A DNA stretch of 64,000 bases from Chaenocephalus aceratus (Eukaryota > Chordata > Actinopteri > Perciformes > Channichthyidae): assembly GCA_023974075.1 (NCBI GenBank), contig CM043789.1, positions 39,929,092 through 39,993,091 of the forward strand. Direction: 5' to 3'. A model generated the notes under the pieces. The model was not told the DNA's origin. It did no database searches and saw only the letters and a list, made by a program, of their open reading frames with translations. Below, in pieces: positions 13,216 through 24,020 of the stretch; position 1 is the first letter of the stretch, and every line of letters starts with the position of its first letter. Position numbers and translations under genes: made by a program.

Positions 13216-13362
13216 AAATGTTTATTTTTTACCTTTTTATTTTTGGTAAAAGGTTTCCTTGTGTTCCTTATTCTTTCTCCTCGGCTCAGTTTGGTCCTAT
13301 TCATAATTAAGAAGGGAAAATATAATAAAGTACACATACTTCAAACATGCAGTTCAGTGAGT
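13216..13362 (+). repeat. local direct repeat, copy 2
   Basis: See copy 1 at 10985; about 90 percent alike over CAGTTTGGTCCTATT...CAGTTCAGTGAGT. Confidence 0.75.
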
Positions 13363-13799
13363 GCACAGCTGGGCCTAGCTCCTCCCAAGTTCTTACCTCT
13401 TGCACCAAATATGGTCATTTCTGGTTCCAAAAAAAGATGATAGCGATGGGCAAAATGCCCAACCAGAACATTCACTAATTGAAAATTGTAATTAATTGAA
13501 AAGACAGAGAGAAAAGAGAGATAAATAAAAAGGGGTTTGTTAGGGCACAGGGGGAGAAAACTGAGTCGTAGGGGAAGGGAACACATCAGTTGTGCTGAGA
13601 TACTTTTGTGCAGAAATGGGTTTGTGGCATCGCGACCCTTTATTTCACCCTGTCCCACCAAACTGCAAGTCTTAGTTCAGCTCACCTGCATAGTTTGCAG
13701 ATAGAGATCTTGTCATATCTGGCTTCAAATGAGGTGGTGACAAAGGTGTTGGGGAATATTTTCCAAGGCCCATAACTTTGACCCAGTTTATCAGTTCAA

Positions 13800-14502
13800 A
13801 CTGTCCTGACTGAGCACACGCACCTCGTAACCTTGGCTGCTGTGCTCTCAGTGTTCTGTCTCCCTGTTCCTGCCTGTTGGTGTCAGCTGATAGAGGTGTT
13901 ATGATTCTATGTTCCTGCCTGTTGACGTCAGCTGATAGAGGTGTTATGATTCTATGTTCCTGCCTGTTGACGTCAGCTGATAGAGGTGTTATGATTCTAT
14001 GTTCCTGCCTGTTGACGTCAGCTGATAGAGGTGTTATGATTCTATGTTCCTGCCTGTTGGTGTCAGCTGATAGAGGTGTTATGATTCTATGTTCCTGCCT
14101 GTTGGCGTCAGCTGATAGAGGTGTTATGGTTCTATGTTCCTGCCTGTTGACGTCAGCTGATAGAGGTGTTATGATTCTATGTTCCTGCCTGTTGGCGTCA
14201 GCTGATAGAGGTGTTATGGTTCTATGTTCCTGCCTGTTGACGTCAGCTGATAGAGGTGTTATGATTTTATCTTGTGATGCAGCATGTTGATGATGCTCTT
14301 GGAACTAGCTAAATACATTGGTCTGGGGTAGAGTTCTTCAGAATTTACGTGGCAACTCTACCGTGCAGTCAGATCGTGGCTGCTGTGAGTTGTGATGTGA
14401 ATTCTCTGGCCATCAGTGTTTGACATCAAAGCTCCTGCTCTTCCCGTGTCTCCGAGTCGGTGACTCCCACTGCATTGCTGCTACACAGAAGTTTCCCTTA
14501 CA
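13800..14502 (+). mobile_element. LTR of a retrotransposon (3' part well defined)
   Basis: The segment 14327-14502 is homologous to the minus-strand LTR at 9537-10720 and ends GAAGTTTCCCTTACA. Three bases later a tRNA-type primer binding site begins. Upstream lies a 9 x 45 bp tandem array in the position of U3. The LTR start was not located. Only the 5' LTR and a short leader remain, without gag or pol. Confidence 0.65.
13866..14270 (+). repeat. 45-bp minisatellite, nine units, with CRE motifs
   Basis: Unit starts GTTCCTGCCTGTTGACGTCA and continues GCTGATAGAGGTGTTATGAT then TCTAT. Units 2, 3, 4, 7 and 9 contain the full CRE palindrome TGACGTCA; units 1, 5, 6 and 8 have GGTGTCA or GGCGTCA. 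All nine carry CAGCTG. The 15-residue repeat open frame on + is an artefact of the 45-bp period. Confidence 0.95.
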
Positions 14503-14505
14503 AAT

Positions 14506-14523
14506 TGGCGTTGTCGGCAGGAT
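14506..14523 (+). promoter_or_regulatory. retrotransposon primer binding site, tRNA-Ser type
   Basis: TGGCGTTGTCGGCAGGAT, 3 nt after the LTR end. It is complementary to the 3' end of vertebrate tRNA-Ser(AGA) with CCA, one mismatch from the mammalian form as I recall it. A donor-like CTGGTAAGTG follows at about 14542. Confidence 0.65.
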
Positions 14524-14755
14524 ACCTACAAATCTTCAGAACTGGTAAGTGTAATTTCAAATCTACATTTGGACATTGCCTTACCAGAATCTGTGATTGA
14601 CGGTATCCTAAAATTACCTGTGAAACTGAGCGGCTGTGTTCCGTTTTTGGTTAATGAACATTTGGGGATAATAAACCCAGGGGATCAGTGTCTGCGGACT
14701 CAGTCCTGGCTGATTTCCTCTGTGTATGCTGCTCGGGATGAAAGTGCCATACAAG

Positions 14756-15330
14756 CAGTGGCGGCTGGTGGAAAATATTTTTGGTGAGGCTGTTGATATA
14801 GTGAGTAAAAACAATTTTTTCTTAGGGAGAAATGACCCATTAAATTAGGACTTCTGGTGATGTAATGGTGCGTTTCCAGTGCAGCACGGAGCTCGCTTTA
14901 ATGCTGCGTTCAGACCGGACGCGATGCGAATAATCGCTTCGCTCTAAACGCTCCTATCGCATCGCTCTAGTCGCTCGAGTTTCACCGCGGCTGCCAGCTG
15001 TGTCATTCAAACAAGACGCGCTGGCTCGGGAGCTACAACTACAACAAAATGAACATATTTTACCGTGATTAAATTGTAAAACGCACGTAAGCAACGTGGA
15101 CGCCAACGTGGGCGCCAACGTGGGTGCCAACGTGGGCGCCAACGTGAGCACCCTCGTGACCAAAATATTTGACGGCGCTGATTGGCTGAAATTATGTTTC
15201 GGCGGCACAGTTTACTATTGAGACTTTTGCAACGTGCTGGTTGTTTGCTGTTTGGCTCGGGGGCTCCTTGCACGGCGCCCGGTAATGACAAACTAATGCC
15301 ACGGGCAAGGCCAGCAGGAAACATGTGACT
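14756..15330. repeat. mosaic of MITE ends and a 12-bp tandem repeat
   Basis: Begins AGTGGCGGCTGGTGGAAAAT, a DNA-element-like end. At 14903 TGCTGCGTTCAGACCGGACG is another such end without a partner. At 15091-15150 there are five units of GCGCCAACGTGG. Confidence 0.45.
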
Positions 15331-15335
15331 TACAT

Positions 15336-15620
15336 GTGACTCTGGACTTAATTATCTCAAAGGGTCTGAATATCTCTAAGGTTGTGGTGACTGATGTTGC
15401 ACGGTCTGACCATTCCTGTGTTTTCTTTGAGAGCTCTATTTCTGTTCACACAAATGTTCAAAAAGAGGTAACCACAAAGCGATATTTAACTGAAAATACT
15501 AGGGAAATGTTTACTCAGAATTGTTCTACCACACTTGCCCCTGCTCACACCTCAGTAAATGAGCTAGTAGATCATTTTAATTCAAAAATTAAAAATGTTA
15601 TAGATGCCATTGCATGTTAT
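15336..15620 (+). pseudogene. LINE endonuclease/linker fragment
   Basis: The reading frame TLDLIISKGLNISKVVVTD, ARSDHSCVFFE and ELVDHFNSKIKNVIDAI is the C-terminal end of the apurinic endonuclease (the SDH motif) and following linker of a teleost L2-type non-LTR ORF2. It is cut off by (TA)n at 15618. Confidence 0.7.
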
Positions 15621-15745
15621 ATATATATAATATATATATATATATTGGAACGCGTCTTGACCGCCCTCCGGCGATTGGAACGCGCCCTCCAGCGCCCTCC
15701 AGCCCCATCCAGCGTGCCCTCCGGCGCCCTCCGGTCTTTAGTCAC
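15618..15745 (+). repeat. (TA)n followed by a GCGCCCTCC short tandem repeat
   Basis: TA repeat 15618-15646, then irregular repeats of GCGCCCTCCAGC/GGC to about 15740. Confidence 0.8.
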
Positions 15746-15777
15746 ACAGCGGAGAACACGTTATTTGAGGTGTTAAA

Positions 15778-16182
15778 CTAATTGTCTTTCATAAAACACC
15801 ATGCCCGGCTGTACGGAGGGTCATTAACGAAGCGGTTGATCCCAGCTCTCAAACTGACATAGGTACTAATAGCGTACTGCTGGCCCTTAGTGTTTCTAAC
15901 ACTTCCATAAAACTGGCGAAGTAAGCTGTTTAGCTCCGGTTTGGACACTGTTCCGAAATCCACCATTTTCTCCTGGGTTTTTAAGAACGCTTTGAGATAT
16001 TTGACAGCCCAGGTAGTTGATGCCAATGTACTCTTTTCGTTGCGACTTTTTTCCAATGCATTCAGCTCGTCAGTTGAAACAGCCGCAAATCTTTCGTTGG
16101 TTTTGTGGTCTGTGTCCATGTCCAACCATTCATCAATACTGAGGCCCCCCAACAAATCAAAATTATCTATAAAATCTGACAT
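15778..16182 (-). pseudogene. Crypton/KIAA1958-type tyrosine recombinase N-terminal fragment
   Basis: A 134-residue frame, MSDFIDNF to MKDN-stop. The stretches TWAVKYLKAFLKTQ, ELNSLLRQFYGSVRNTKG and ISTYVSLRAGINRFVNDPP are the core-binding (SAM-like, DUF3504-associated) domain seen in KIAA1958/ZMYM/QRICH1 proteins and Crypton transposons. The catalytic part with R, HxxR and Tyr is absent because the frame stops immediately after MKDN. I chose the Met at 16182 because the homologous region and acidic leader start there; upstream residues look unrelated. Probably a truncated Crypton relic; a domesticated exon is possible but unsupported. Confidence 0.65.
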
Positions 16183-16280
16183 TTTGTAGCTAACGATTTT
16201 CCAACGAGAGACAATGTAACAATGTAACGGCTGTGTGAAACCACTACTTCTCCGCTGCTTTCTTGTTCCAGTTCGAAAAG

Positions 16281-16634
16281 CAAACTGCACACTTCGGCTC
16301 GTTACCAATAGAGCTTTACATCCGGAGGCTGCTGAGCATCCGCAGTGCGGTGCAGCGGCTGCTGGACCGCGCCCCGAACACCGTGGTCATCATGCGGAGC
16401 GGACACCCCAGAGATATGACCCTTTATGTGTCGCAATTATACAGCGACTGGTACTCCATGCAGATTGATCGTGTGCTCAGATCCGTGTTCAAAGGACTGA
16501 ATGTTCACTGGGTCGATGCCTGGGAGGAGATGGTTCTTGCCCATCACTTGGGTCACAACATCCACCCGCTAACTCCCATTATTAAGAATATGATGGACGT
16601 TCTGTTGACCCACGTATGCCCCATAAAGGGTTGA
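16281..16634 (+). pseudogene. NXPE-like PC-esterase domain C-terminal fragment
   Basis: The frame reads AHFGSLPIELYIRRLLSIR, AVQRLLDRAPNTVVIMRSG, VFKGLNVHWVDAWEEMVLA and then HNIHP, ending HVCPIKG-stop. This is the end of the PC-esterase (SGNH-like) domain of the NXPE family, including the C-terminal Asp (VDAW) and His (NIHP) of the DxxH-type block. NXPE proteins are secreted or Golgi-lumenal (family knowledge). Similarity begins abruptly near 16281. An acceptor-like TTCTTGTTCCAG lies just upstream (AG at 16270-16271), but no upstream exons were found on + within the window, so I call it a fragment. A real terminal exon of a distant gene cannot be excluded. Confidence 0.6.
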
Positions 16635-16712
16635 TCGATTTCTGTTCATTTATACAAATTATGAACACAATGATTCAATGATTTGTTAGACTATTCTAAT
16701 TCAATCAGTGGG

Positions 16713-17275
16713 TTAACCCTCCGGTATCATTCGATTGGACTACGCAAATTAGTCATTCGAGACAAAAATGTCCACTGCAAAATGCTTTGATAAAAACATT
16801 ATATTAAAACGTTTTTTTCACAACTTTTTGGGTTCAATCTTTGAAGCAACTTCTGCCCTAATAGAAAATACCAAAAATGTAATCATTTTCAGGATTTTAA
16901 CCCTTTAAATGCCATTTTGAATAAATGAAACCGCTGGTTTTTTTCATGATGTAAACAGAGAAAATTAGTTATTTTCGTTGCACCGCCACGTGAAGCCATG
17001 CTTAGAGAAATGATCAAATGCTTGTGGTGGAGTCTGATCGTTCTTCGTCTGACCCTTCCCCTGAAAGTGGAGAGGACACAGAGGATCCCATCCCGTAGCT
17101 GCGCTACATTCCTCTGCACTATCCTATCCAATGTTTGCTCAAACATCTGTGGCATCAACATCCTCCAGTTTGCCACCGAACGTCCCCCATGCAAGTGTGT
17201 CATGTCGACAATACTGCTAATGATCTCAGGGGTAAAGAATAAATCAAAGAAGGATTCCACGTCATGAATTCTTAT
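16713..17275 (-). pseudogene. piggyBac-like relic
   Basis: The left end TTAACCCTCCGGTATC looks like a piggyBac terminus after its TTAA site. The minus-strand frame ESFFDLFFTPEIISSIVDMT matches the conserved start of the piggyBac transposase domain. On + the acidic leader (SDPSPESGEDTEDP) is recognisable. No complete domain. Confidence 0.5.
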
Positions 17276-17535
17276 TTATGCCACTCGTAATGGCATAAAC
17301 GCGTGGGCCCTGAACCCAAACCTCTGGCAGAAGGAATGTAGCGTGACGTTTCCTCGTGAGAGGGAAACCAGATTTGAAAATGTTTTGATGTCCACCCACA
17401 GCCATGACGGACACGATCCTCCGGATAGGATAGTGCAGAATAATGTAGCGCAGCTACGGGATGGGATCCTCTGTGTTCGCTCCACTTTCAGGGGAAGGGT
17501 CGGACGAAGAAGGATCAGACTCCACTACAAACTCC
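17020..17535. repeat. inverted repeat within piggyBac-derived sequence
   Basis: About 110-bp arms, 17020-17130 and 17437-17535 (AGTCTGATC...CTTCCCCTGAAAGTGGAG...GATCCCATCCCGTAGCTGCG and its complement), separated by about 300 bp. Confidence 0.8.
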
Positions 17536-17539
17536 ACAT

Positions 17540-18140
17540 CAGATTCTCCTTCTCATGTTTGGCAAAAAAGTGTTTTATCTTTGTGCTGACTCCTTTCAAG
17601 CACAGTTCAGATCCACACCAGATTCTCCTTCTCAGGGTGTTTCTGCTTCAGAGGATGAGTCCTGCAGCTGAAGTTACGGGCTGCATGAGCAGAGACCTCT
17701 TGAGAAGGTCCTCTTCATCTTACTGCTTGTTGTATCACAGGAATGAAATAACCAGCCAGCCAAACTACACATATTTGAAGCTTTGGCTTTGCAGCCAGGT
17801 GTTTTTATTTACTTCAAGGAGTGTATGTATCGCTATGTATGTCTGCTTGACATTATCAAAGGACTTTGAAGTTCAAACAATTCCAAACATCGAGGTCAAG
17901 CTGGGTCAAGATCATACATCTGTTTACCTCAAAGACACATGAAACAGCACAATGAAAAACAAAAACGCCATGAGAGCACACTTACTCCCGTCTCATTCTC
18001 AAACACAATCACTTACACACATACAAGGTATAAGGAGGTTTAATATGTAAGAGTGTGTATGAGTTTGGGAATGAGGGAGTGAGAGAAAAAGAGAGAGAGA
18101 AAGAAAGAAAGATATGAGGTGAAAACTGCAACTTGCTGTA
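17540..18140. other. gene-free interval
   Basis: No recognised gene; short GA-rich run at 18084-18112. Confidence 0.35.
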
Positions 18141-18147
18141 AACCAAA

Positions 18148-19960
18148 TTACATTACATTACATTTAGCTGACGCTTTTATCCAAAGCGACTTACAATAAG
18201 TGCGTTCGACCAACAAAATACAAACTTGAAGAAAACAGAATCATAAAGTACATCAGGTTTCCTAGAGCCAAGTATTTCAAGTGCTACTCAACTGGCTTTA
18301 GATAAGCAAGTCCTTTATTAGTATATAAGTGCTTTGTTAATAGTTCTATCGCTCGAAGTGGAGTCGAAAGAGATGAGTTTTCAGTTCCTGCGCCGGAAGG
18401 TGTGTAAGGCTATCTGCTGTCCTGATGTCAATGGGGAGCTCATTCCACCATCTTGGAGCCAGGATAGCAAACCCACTGTGTTTCTGCTGATTGGAACTTG
18501 GGTCCCCCTCGCAGCGAGGGTGCAGCGAGTAGTTTGGCTGATGCAGAGCGTAGAGCACGCGCTGGGGTGTACAGTTTAACCATGTCCTGGATGTAGGAAG
18601 GGCCAGATCCATTCGCAGCATGGTACGGCAAGTACCATTGTCTTGAAGTGGATTCTAGCAGTTACCGGAAGCCAGTGGAGGGAGCGGAGGAGCGGCGTGG
18701 TGTGGGAGAATGTAGGAAGGTTGAATGACCAGACGAGCCGCTGCATTCTGGATGAGCTGCAGAGGTCGGATGGCACATGCAGGTAGACCAGCCAGGAGGG
18801 AGTTGCAGTAGTCTAGGCGTGAGATGACGAGAGCCTGGACCAGAACCTGCGTGGCTTTCTGGGTCAGCTGGGGACGCATCTTCCTGATATTTTAAAGCGT
18901 GTATCTGCAGCAGCGAGTTGTAGCAGCGATGTTTGCAGTTGAAGGACAGGTTGTTATCTAGGGTCACACCCAGATTCCTTGCAGTCTGGGTCGGGGAAAA
19001 CAACAGAGGTGCCGATGTTGATAGTCAGGTCAAGAGTGGGACAATCTTTTCCCGGAAGAAAAAGCAGTTCAGTTTTGTCAAGGTTGAGCTTGAGATGATG
19101 AGCGGACATCCACTGAGAGATGTCAGCTAAACAAGCAGAGATGCGTGCGACGGACCTGGGTCTCTGAGCGGGGAAAGGACAGAATTAATTGGGTGTCGTC
19201 AGCGTAGCAGTGGTATGAAAAAACCATGCGGGCTAATGACAGATCCGAGCGAGTTTGTGTACAGGGAGAAAAGGAGGGGACCAAGAACAGAGCCTGAGGG
19301 ACCCCTGTAGTTAATTGACAAGGGTCGGACTCGGACCCTCTCCTAGTTACCCTGTAGGTGCGGTCTTTGAGGTATGAGGTGAGGAGGGAAAGTGCAGAGC
19401 CTGACACTCCAAGTTCTTGGAGAGTGCGAAGGAGGATCTGATGATTCACCGTGTCGAATGCAGCAGACAGGTCCAACAGGATGATGACAGAGGAGAGGGA
19501 GGCTGCTTTGGCAGTGTGCAGTTCATCAGTGACAGCAAGGAGGGCAGTTTCTGTGGAGTGACCTGCCTTGAAACCAGACTGGTGCGGATCCAGAAGGTTG
19601 TTCTGATGGAGATAACAGGAGAGTTGTTTAAAGACAGCACGTTCAAGTGTTTTAGACAGGAACGGAGGAGAGAGACAGGCCTGTAGTTTATAACATCAGA
19701 CGGGTTGAGAGTGGGTTTCTTTAGGAGAGGGTTTACTCTTGCCTCCTTGAGACTGTTTGGAAAGTGACCAGAAGTTAGAGAAGTGTTGATGAAATGGGAG
19801 AGAAACGGTAGAATATCAGGAGCGATAGTCTGAAGGAGGTTTGAAGGGATAGGGTCCAGAGGACAGGTGGTAGGGCGGGCAGAAGTAATGAGGGTAAGAA
19901 CCTCACTTGGAGAGAGAGGGGGAAGGAGGTCAGTGTGTGGGTGAAAGGAGGGTCTTTATA
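18148..19960 (-). mobile_element. 5'-truncated L2-type LINE
   Basis: From 19480 downwards the minus strand encodes reverse transcriptase: DLSAAFDTVNHQILL, LTSYLKDRTYRV, then the catalytic HCYADDTQLIL at about 19179-19215. The C-terminal ILAPRWWNELPIDIR and LKTHLFRLHF follow near 18390, and the 3' tail is TTACATTACATTTAGCTGAC (at 18148). Several frameshifts break the ORF. The endonuclease is missing. Related 3' pieces lie at 33733-34252 and 44317-44785. Confidence 0.85.
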
Positions 19961-20034
19961 TAGCACACTTCATCTCAAGGTGCTTCACAATGCCTATAAG
20001 GACAAAATAATAAAAACATTTTTAAAAAAAGTTA

Positions 20035-20880
20035 TAGTATACAAAATACTTTTAATATTCTCCCAACATCACATCCATTTAAACGTTTCGGGCTAACCTT
20101 GCGAAGTGGGAAAATGTTACATGACAATGAGCTCATAGGATATGTATGAACTGGTGAATACTTCATTTGAAGTAAGACGGATATACGTTTATTTAACGAC
20201 AGATCCACATAGTTTTTATGATGCTACATTAAAAATGTTAAATATTTTAACTTTTGAATGAAGCATCCCAGAGAAATCATCCAAAGCTGTACATTATAAT
20301 TAAGATACATGGGATAGTGGGGTTTCTACCTTATTTTCTTATACTGTATATAAGGTTGCTTTAAGGTTGAAGTTAATGTGAATCACAGTAAAACATTTCA
20401 TCGGGTCGTGTGTTTTTCTTTTTTATAGGAAGGACTAAACGGCTTGGGCAAAACAAATTGAATAAATATGCATTGATACATAAATGCAAAGTATAAAATG
20501 TTAGTACACATTGTATATGTTCTTTTTTTAAATGGGGTTTCTGCTGTTGTAATATTTTACATTTCCCTGTTGCGGGACAAATAAAGGATTCTGAAAACAT
20601 ACTGAAGTACTTTGTAACTTCCTACCGATGAGAGCAAAGTGGAAGTGCATTAAAATGAAGCAGAGGGAAATGGAGTAGCCCGCTCCCTCTGTAAATGTGC
20701 TTTTGAAACACTTAGACTTGCATAACGTGTATAGATCATGGCGACAGAGGAGAGCAGCCATTGGCCGGAGCTTTCTGACGGCTCATTGGCTGCTCCCCAG
20801 CCTCTGGAGGATGAGAGTCTGTCAGGAGAATGGCTCCCTCATGTGTCCTCTGCTGTGGAGTAGGGACAGTGTATCTACCC
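20035..20880. other. AT-rich gene-free interval
   Basis: No gene or known repeat recognised. Confidence 0.35.
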
Positions 20881-20883
20881 CAG

Positions 20884-20943
20884 TGTGTGTGTGTGTGTGT
20901 GTGTGCGTGTGTGTGTGTGTGTGTGTGCGTGTGTGCGTGTGTG
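20884..20943 (+). repeat. (GT)n microsatellite
   Basis: GT repeat with GC interruptions. Confidence 0.95.
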
Positions 20944-21194
20944 GTCTTGCATTACTATACTTGTGGGGACCTAAATCTGTTTACATAGTCACGTGTGGGG
21001 ACTGGCTTCCCTTATGGGGACAAATTGGAGGTCCCCATAAGGGGAATCATTAATTTTAGGGTGAAGACTTGGTTAGGGTAAGGTTTAGTGTAAGGGTAAG
21101 GGTTAGGGGGTGTGTTGGTTATGGTTATGGTTAGGATAAGTCTCCAGGAAATGCATGTAAGTCAATGTAATGTCCCCTGAAGTGATGTATACAT

Positions 21195-21195
<1 letters not shown>
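20944..21195. repeat. TGTGGGGAC/GTCCCC element with telomere-like core
   Basis: Contains TTATGGGGACAAATTGGAGG and TCCCCATAAGGGG hairpin words, and TAAGGGTAAGGGTTAGGGGG. It lies between two (GT)n tracts, a recurrent arrangement in fish genomes. Confidence 0.55.

Positions 21196-21249
<54 letters not shown>
21196..21249 (+). repeat. (GT)n microsatellite
   Basis: About 54 bp. Confidence 0.96.
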
Positions 21250-21250
<1 letters not shown>

Positions 21251-21814
21251 TCAGTGGAGTCCTCTGCTGTGGACACACACTCCTCATCTCAAGGCTCAAG
21301 GCTTGTATGTCATGTGTGCAGACAGTAGCTACAGTGTAGTTATGACAATGGACACCTTAGGTCACAGGCTCCTCCAACAGTGCAACACAATAAACAGATA
21401 AGATAGCACAAGTACGATAACATAGAATATAATAGAAACTGTGCAGAATAGTCTAATTGGAATATTGATATATGTGAGTTGCAAACAGATGGATGTTATG
21501 TCTGTTTATTTCATCTGATCGTCTGCTGTCTCAGATCCACACACACGTCCTGTTATCTGACACCGTGTAACGCTGCAGTCACATTGTGTGTTCTTTTGTT
21601 TTTCTCTCGTGAGTGATGTTACACTTATTGTATTTTGTTGTTGTACTTTTTTGTGAGATGGGAATGCCATCGCCCCTATTGTTGGCATGTCCTTGTTTGT
21701 GTCTCCGGGCTTTGTTAAATAAGAAAAATGAAATAAAAAAGCATGCGTTCACATGATACAAGATGTTCTGGTTCATAGAAGGTTTTACCGCGTACTGTTG
21801 TAATTAAACTTTAA

Positions 21815-22275
21815 GCAGAGGAAAAGAAGTACTCAGATTATATTCTTAAGTATAAGTTGCAATACAACAGTATACAAATACTCAATCACAAGATTGTACT
21901 TGAGTAAACGTTAAAAATGTTAGCCTTAAAAAATACCAAAAGTATTCAATATGAAAAATGGCTATTTAAAGCACCAGATATTTCTAATTATTGTATTAAA
22001 TGTATCTATGCCTTTTACACCATGTGTTCACTACTTGGTAAAGGTTGGGTTTAGTTGAAACTTCATAGACTACTGGCTCAGCTCAACCTATACTAATATA
22101 TATAATGTTTGTCTTTCTATTTATAAACTAAATCTGCAAAGAAAATAACAACTAAATATGTCAAATAAAGTACAACATTTGCCTACCAACTGTAGTGGAG
22201 TAAAAGTATAAAGTATTATAATGTAAACATACTTAAGTAAAGTTAAAACCCCACATTTTTACTGAAGTACTTAGT
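21815..22275. mobile_element. AAGTA-rich non-autonomous element
   Basis: Starts GAAAAGAAGTACTCAGATTA and ends CTTAAGTAAAGTTAAAACCC then ACTGAAGTACTTAGTTAC. Common teleost MITE style with inverted AGTACTT words at the ends. No coding part. Confidence 0.55.
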
Positions 22276-23348
22276 TACATGACATCAATGGCTTTAAGCT
22301 GAACATCTGCAGTGACGTGAGTCTGTACATACACATGTGGACGAATAAAGGACACAAAGCAACCCAGACAATGAGATAACTGTAACAATTTTATTTGTGA
22401 AAAACTACAAGCAAAATTCATAAATAGACGTTTCTATTTGAAGCGGAGGAAACTGATCAGGGTAGCCTATAAGCGCAAAGTCGTGCACATGCCAGAAACA
22501 TGTATTATTTTAACATTATAAGCTAGACAAGGAGCCGTGATCCATGTGACCACGAGGGGAAACAAGGACGCATCAGCTAGAAATTCAACACAATGCAATA
22601 AACAAAGGATGGATTATCGTGCTGTCCCTAACACTTTTTTTTAATACTTTTTTCTCTTTTTGAAACCGAGCAGTAACTTTAAAAAGCATTGTACAAGACA
22701 CTGTAATAGGAAGAAATGAGTTTGTATAATACACTTCATTGGAAATTCACGGTTAAGGTTATACAGTCAGCAAACAAGCCTTCTTTATATTGGTCTCTGA
22801 CGAAGCTAAAAAATGTAACCATCTTTACACAGTAAATTAAGGTTACTGGTCGCACACAAGAACAGAACTGCTTGCGCGGAAACAGGAAACAAAAGGCTCC
22901 AATGCCATCATTCATAGTGTGTTGCACCTTTTGAAAATCCTATATACAAGCAATAATTCATATATTCAGCGAATCATTTAACAACGAGTCCTTTCTGTCC
23001 GAGTCCTCAGTAGGCTGCAGATAAGGCAGGTGAAAAGTGGCTTTGAGGCCCATTTCTAATAGACTGCATTACAAAGCATGGTTTCTTTCCATTTCCTCAG
23101 TTAAAAGTGGATTTGTTTCCCCCTCTCGAGTTGTGTTCACATTGCTTCTCCTCACTCGGAACACTGTATTCCTTATTTGTATGCAATCAAGTACATGACA
23201 TTATCTTAAGAGCAGAAGATCCTCATGGACTCATCCCTCTTCCTCCCTACGTGTGAAACTGAAACACTCACCTCACAACCCCTCACATCCTACAGTGGGA
23301 TGCTTTGGGGGACTTGTTGACCCCGCCTCACCTGGTTTTAGTTGCAAT

Positions 23349-24020
23349 AGCCGCGTTCACACTGCGGTACTTTTCCCACAAAGATTCATGCGAACTCTTC
23401 AGTTCTCATGAACTAAGTACAGATCGCGTTCACACCGGAAAAAGTCCCTGGGGGAGGATTAGGCAAATGAAGCCGCTGACGTCACTTCTTCTTCTTCTGC
23501 TTTGGGTTTACTGGCAGGCCGCAAACCACTTCACGGCGTATACTGCCGCCCAAAGTCCCCGGAAGTCCCGGAGTTGGGGAAGGCTTCAGTCGAAGCTGCT
23601 GGGAGTCCCAGCAGCTTCGACTGAAGCCTTCCGAGTAAATCGCCAGAACGCCGACACCTCCTCATCTCCACCGCTCCCATGTTTTATTTTGTGTTGCCAT
23701 AAGTTAGTCTCTCTGCGTTTCTGCGCTGGGCTAATGCTAATGCTAATAATGCTAATGCGAGGATAATAAAATGGCGGCTTCACAAAACTCTTTGGGAGTT
23801 TTACGGGGCGTGGTTTGCAATCCGCCCAGCCAATCAGGAATATAGTTCTTTTCTCACAAAAGAGCCGCTCGAAAGTCCCTGCTCTCTAGCAGGGACTTTC
23901 GAGGGGGTAAAAAGGTTCGCATGAACTACTTTTAGTACCGGCTCTTTTTGGTGTGAACGCGATCATGAACTAAGTTCGCATGAACCTTTGTGGGAAAAGT
24001 ACCGCAGTGTGAACGCGGCT
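23349..24020. mobile_element. foldback DNA element with perfect hairpins
   Basis: Ends AGCCGCGTTCACACTGCGGT (left) and its complement (right), about 48 bp with one mismatch. Inside are two perfect palindromes: 23578-23632 (27-bp arms, 1-nt loop) and 23868-23903 (16-bp arms, 4-nt loop). No transposase. It lies in the probable RYBP 3' UTR. Confidence 0.85.

Noticed and set aside
13877..14290. 137-residue Cys-rich repeat protein
   Set aside because: The 45-bp period is divisible by three, so a frame stays open through the minisatellite by chance; no start context and no family.
14569..14787. 72-residue frame after the primer binding site as a possible gag start
   Set aside because: Position fits, but I see no recognisable gag motif, and the frame soon enters another repeat at 14756.
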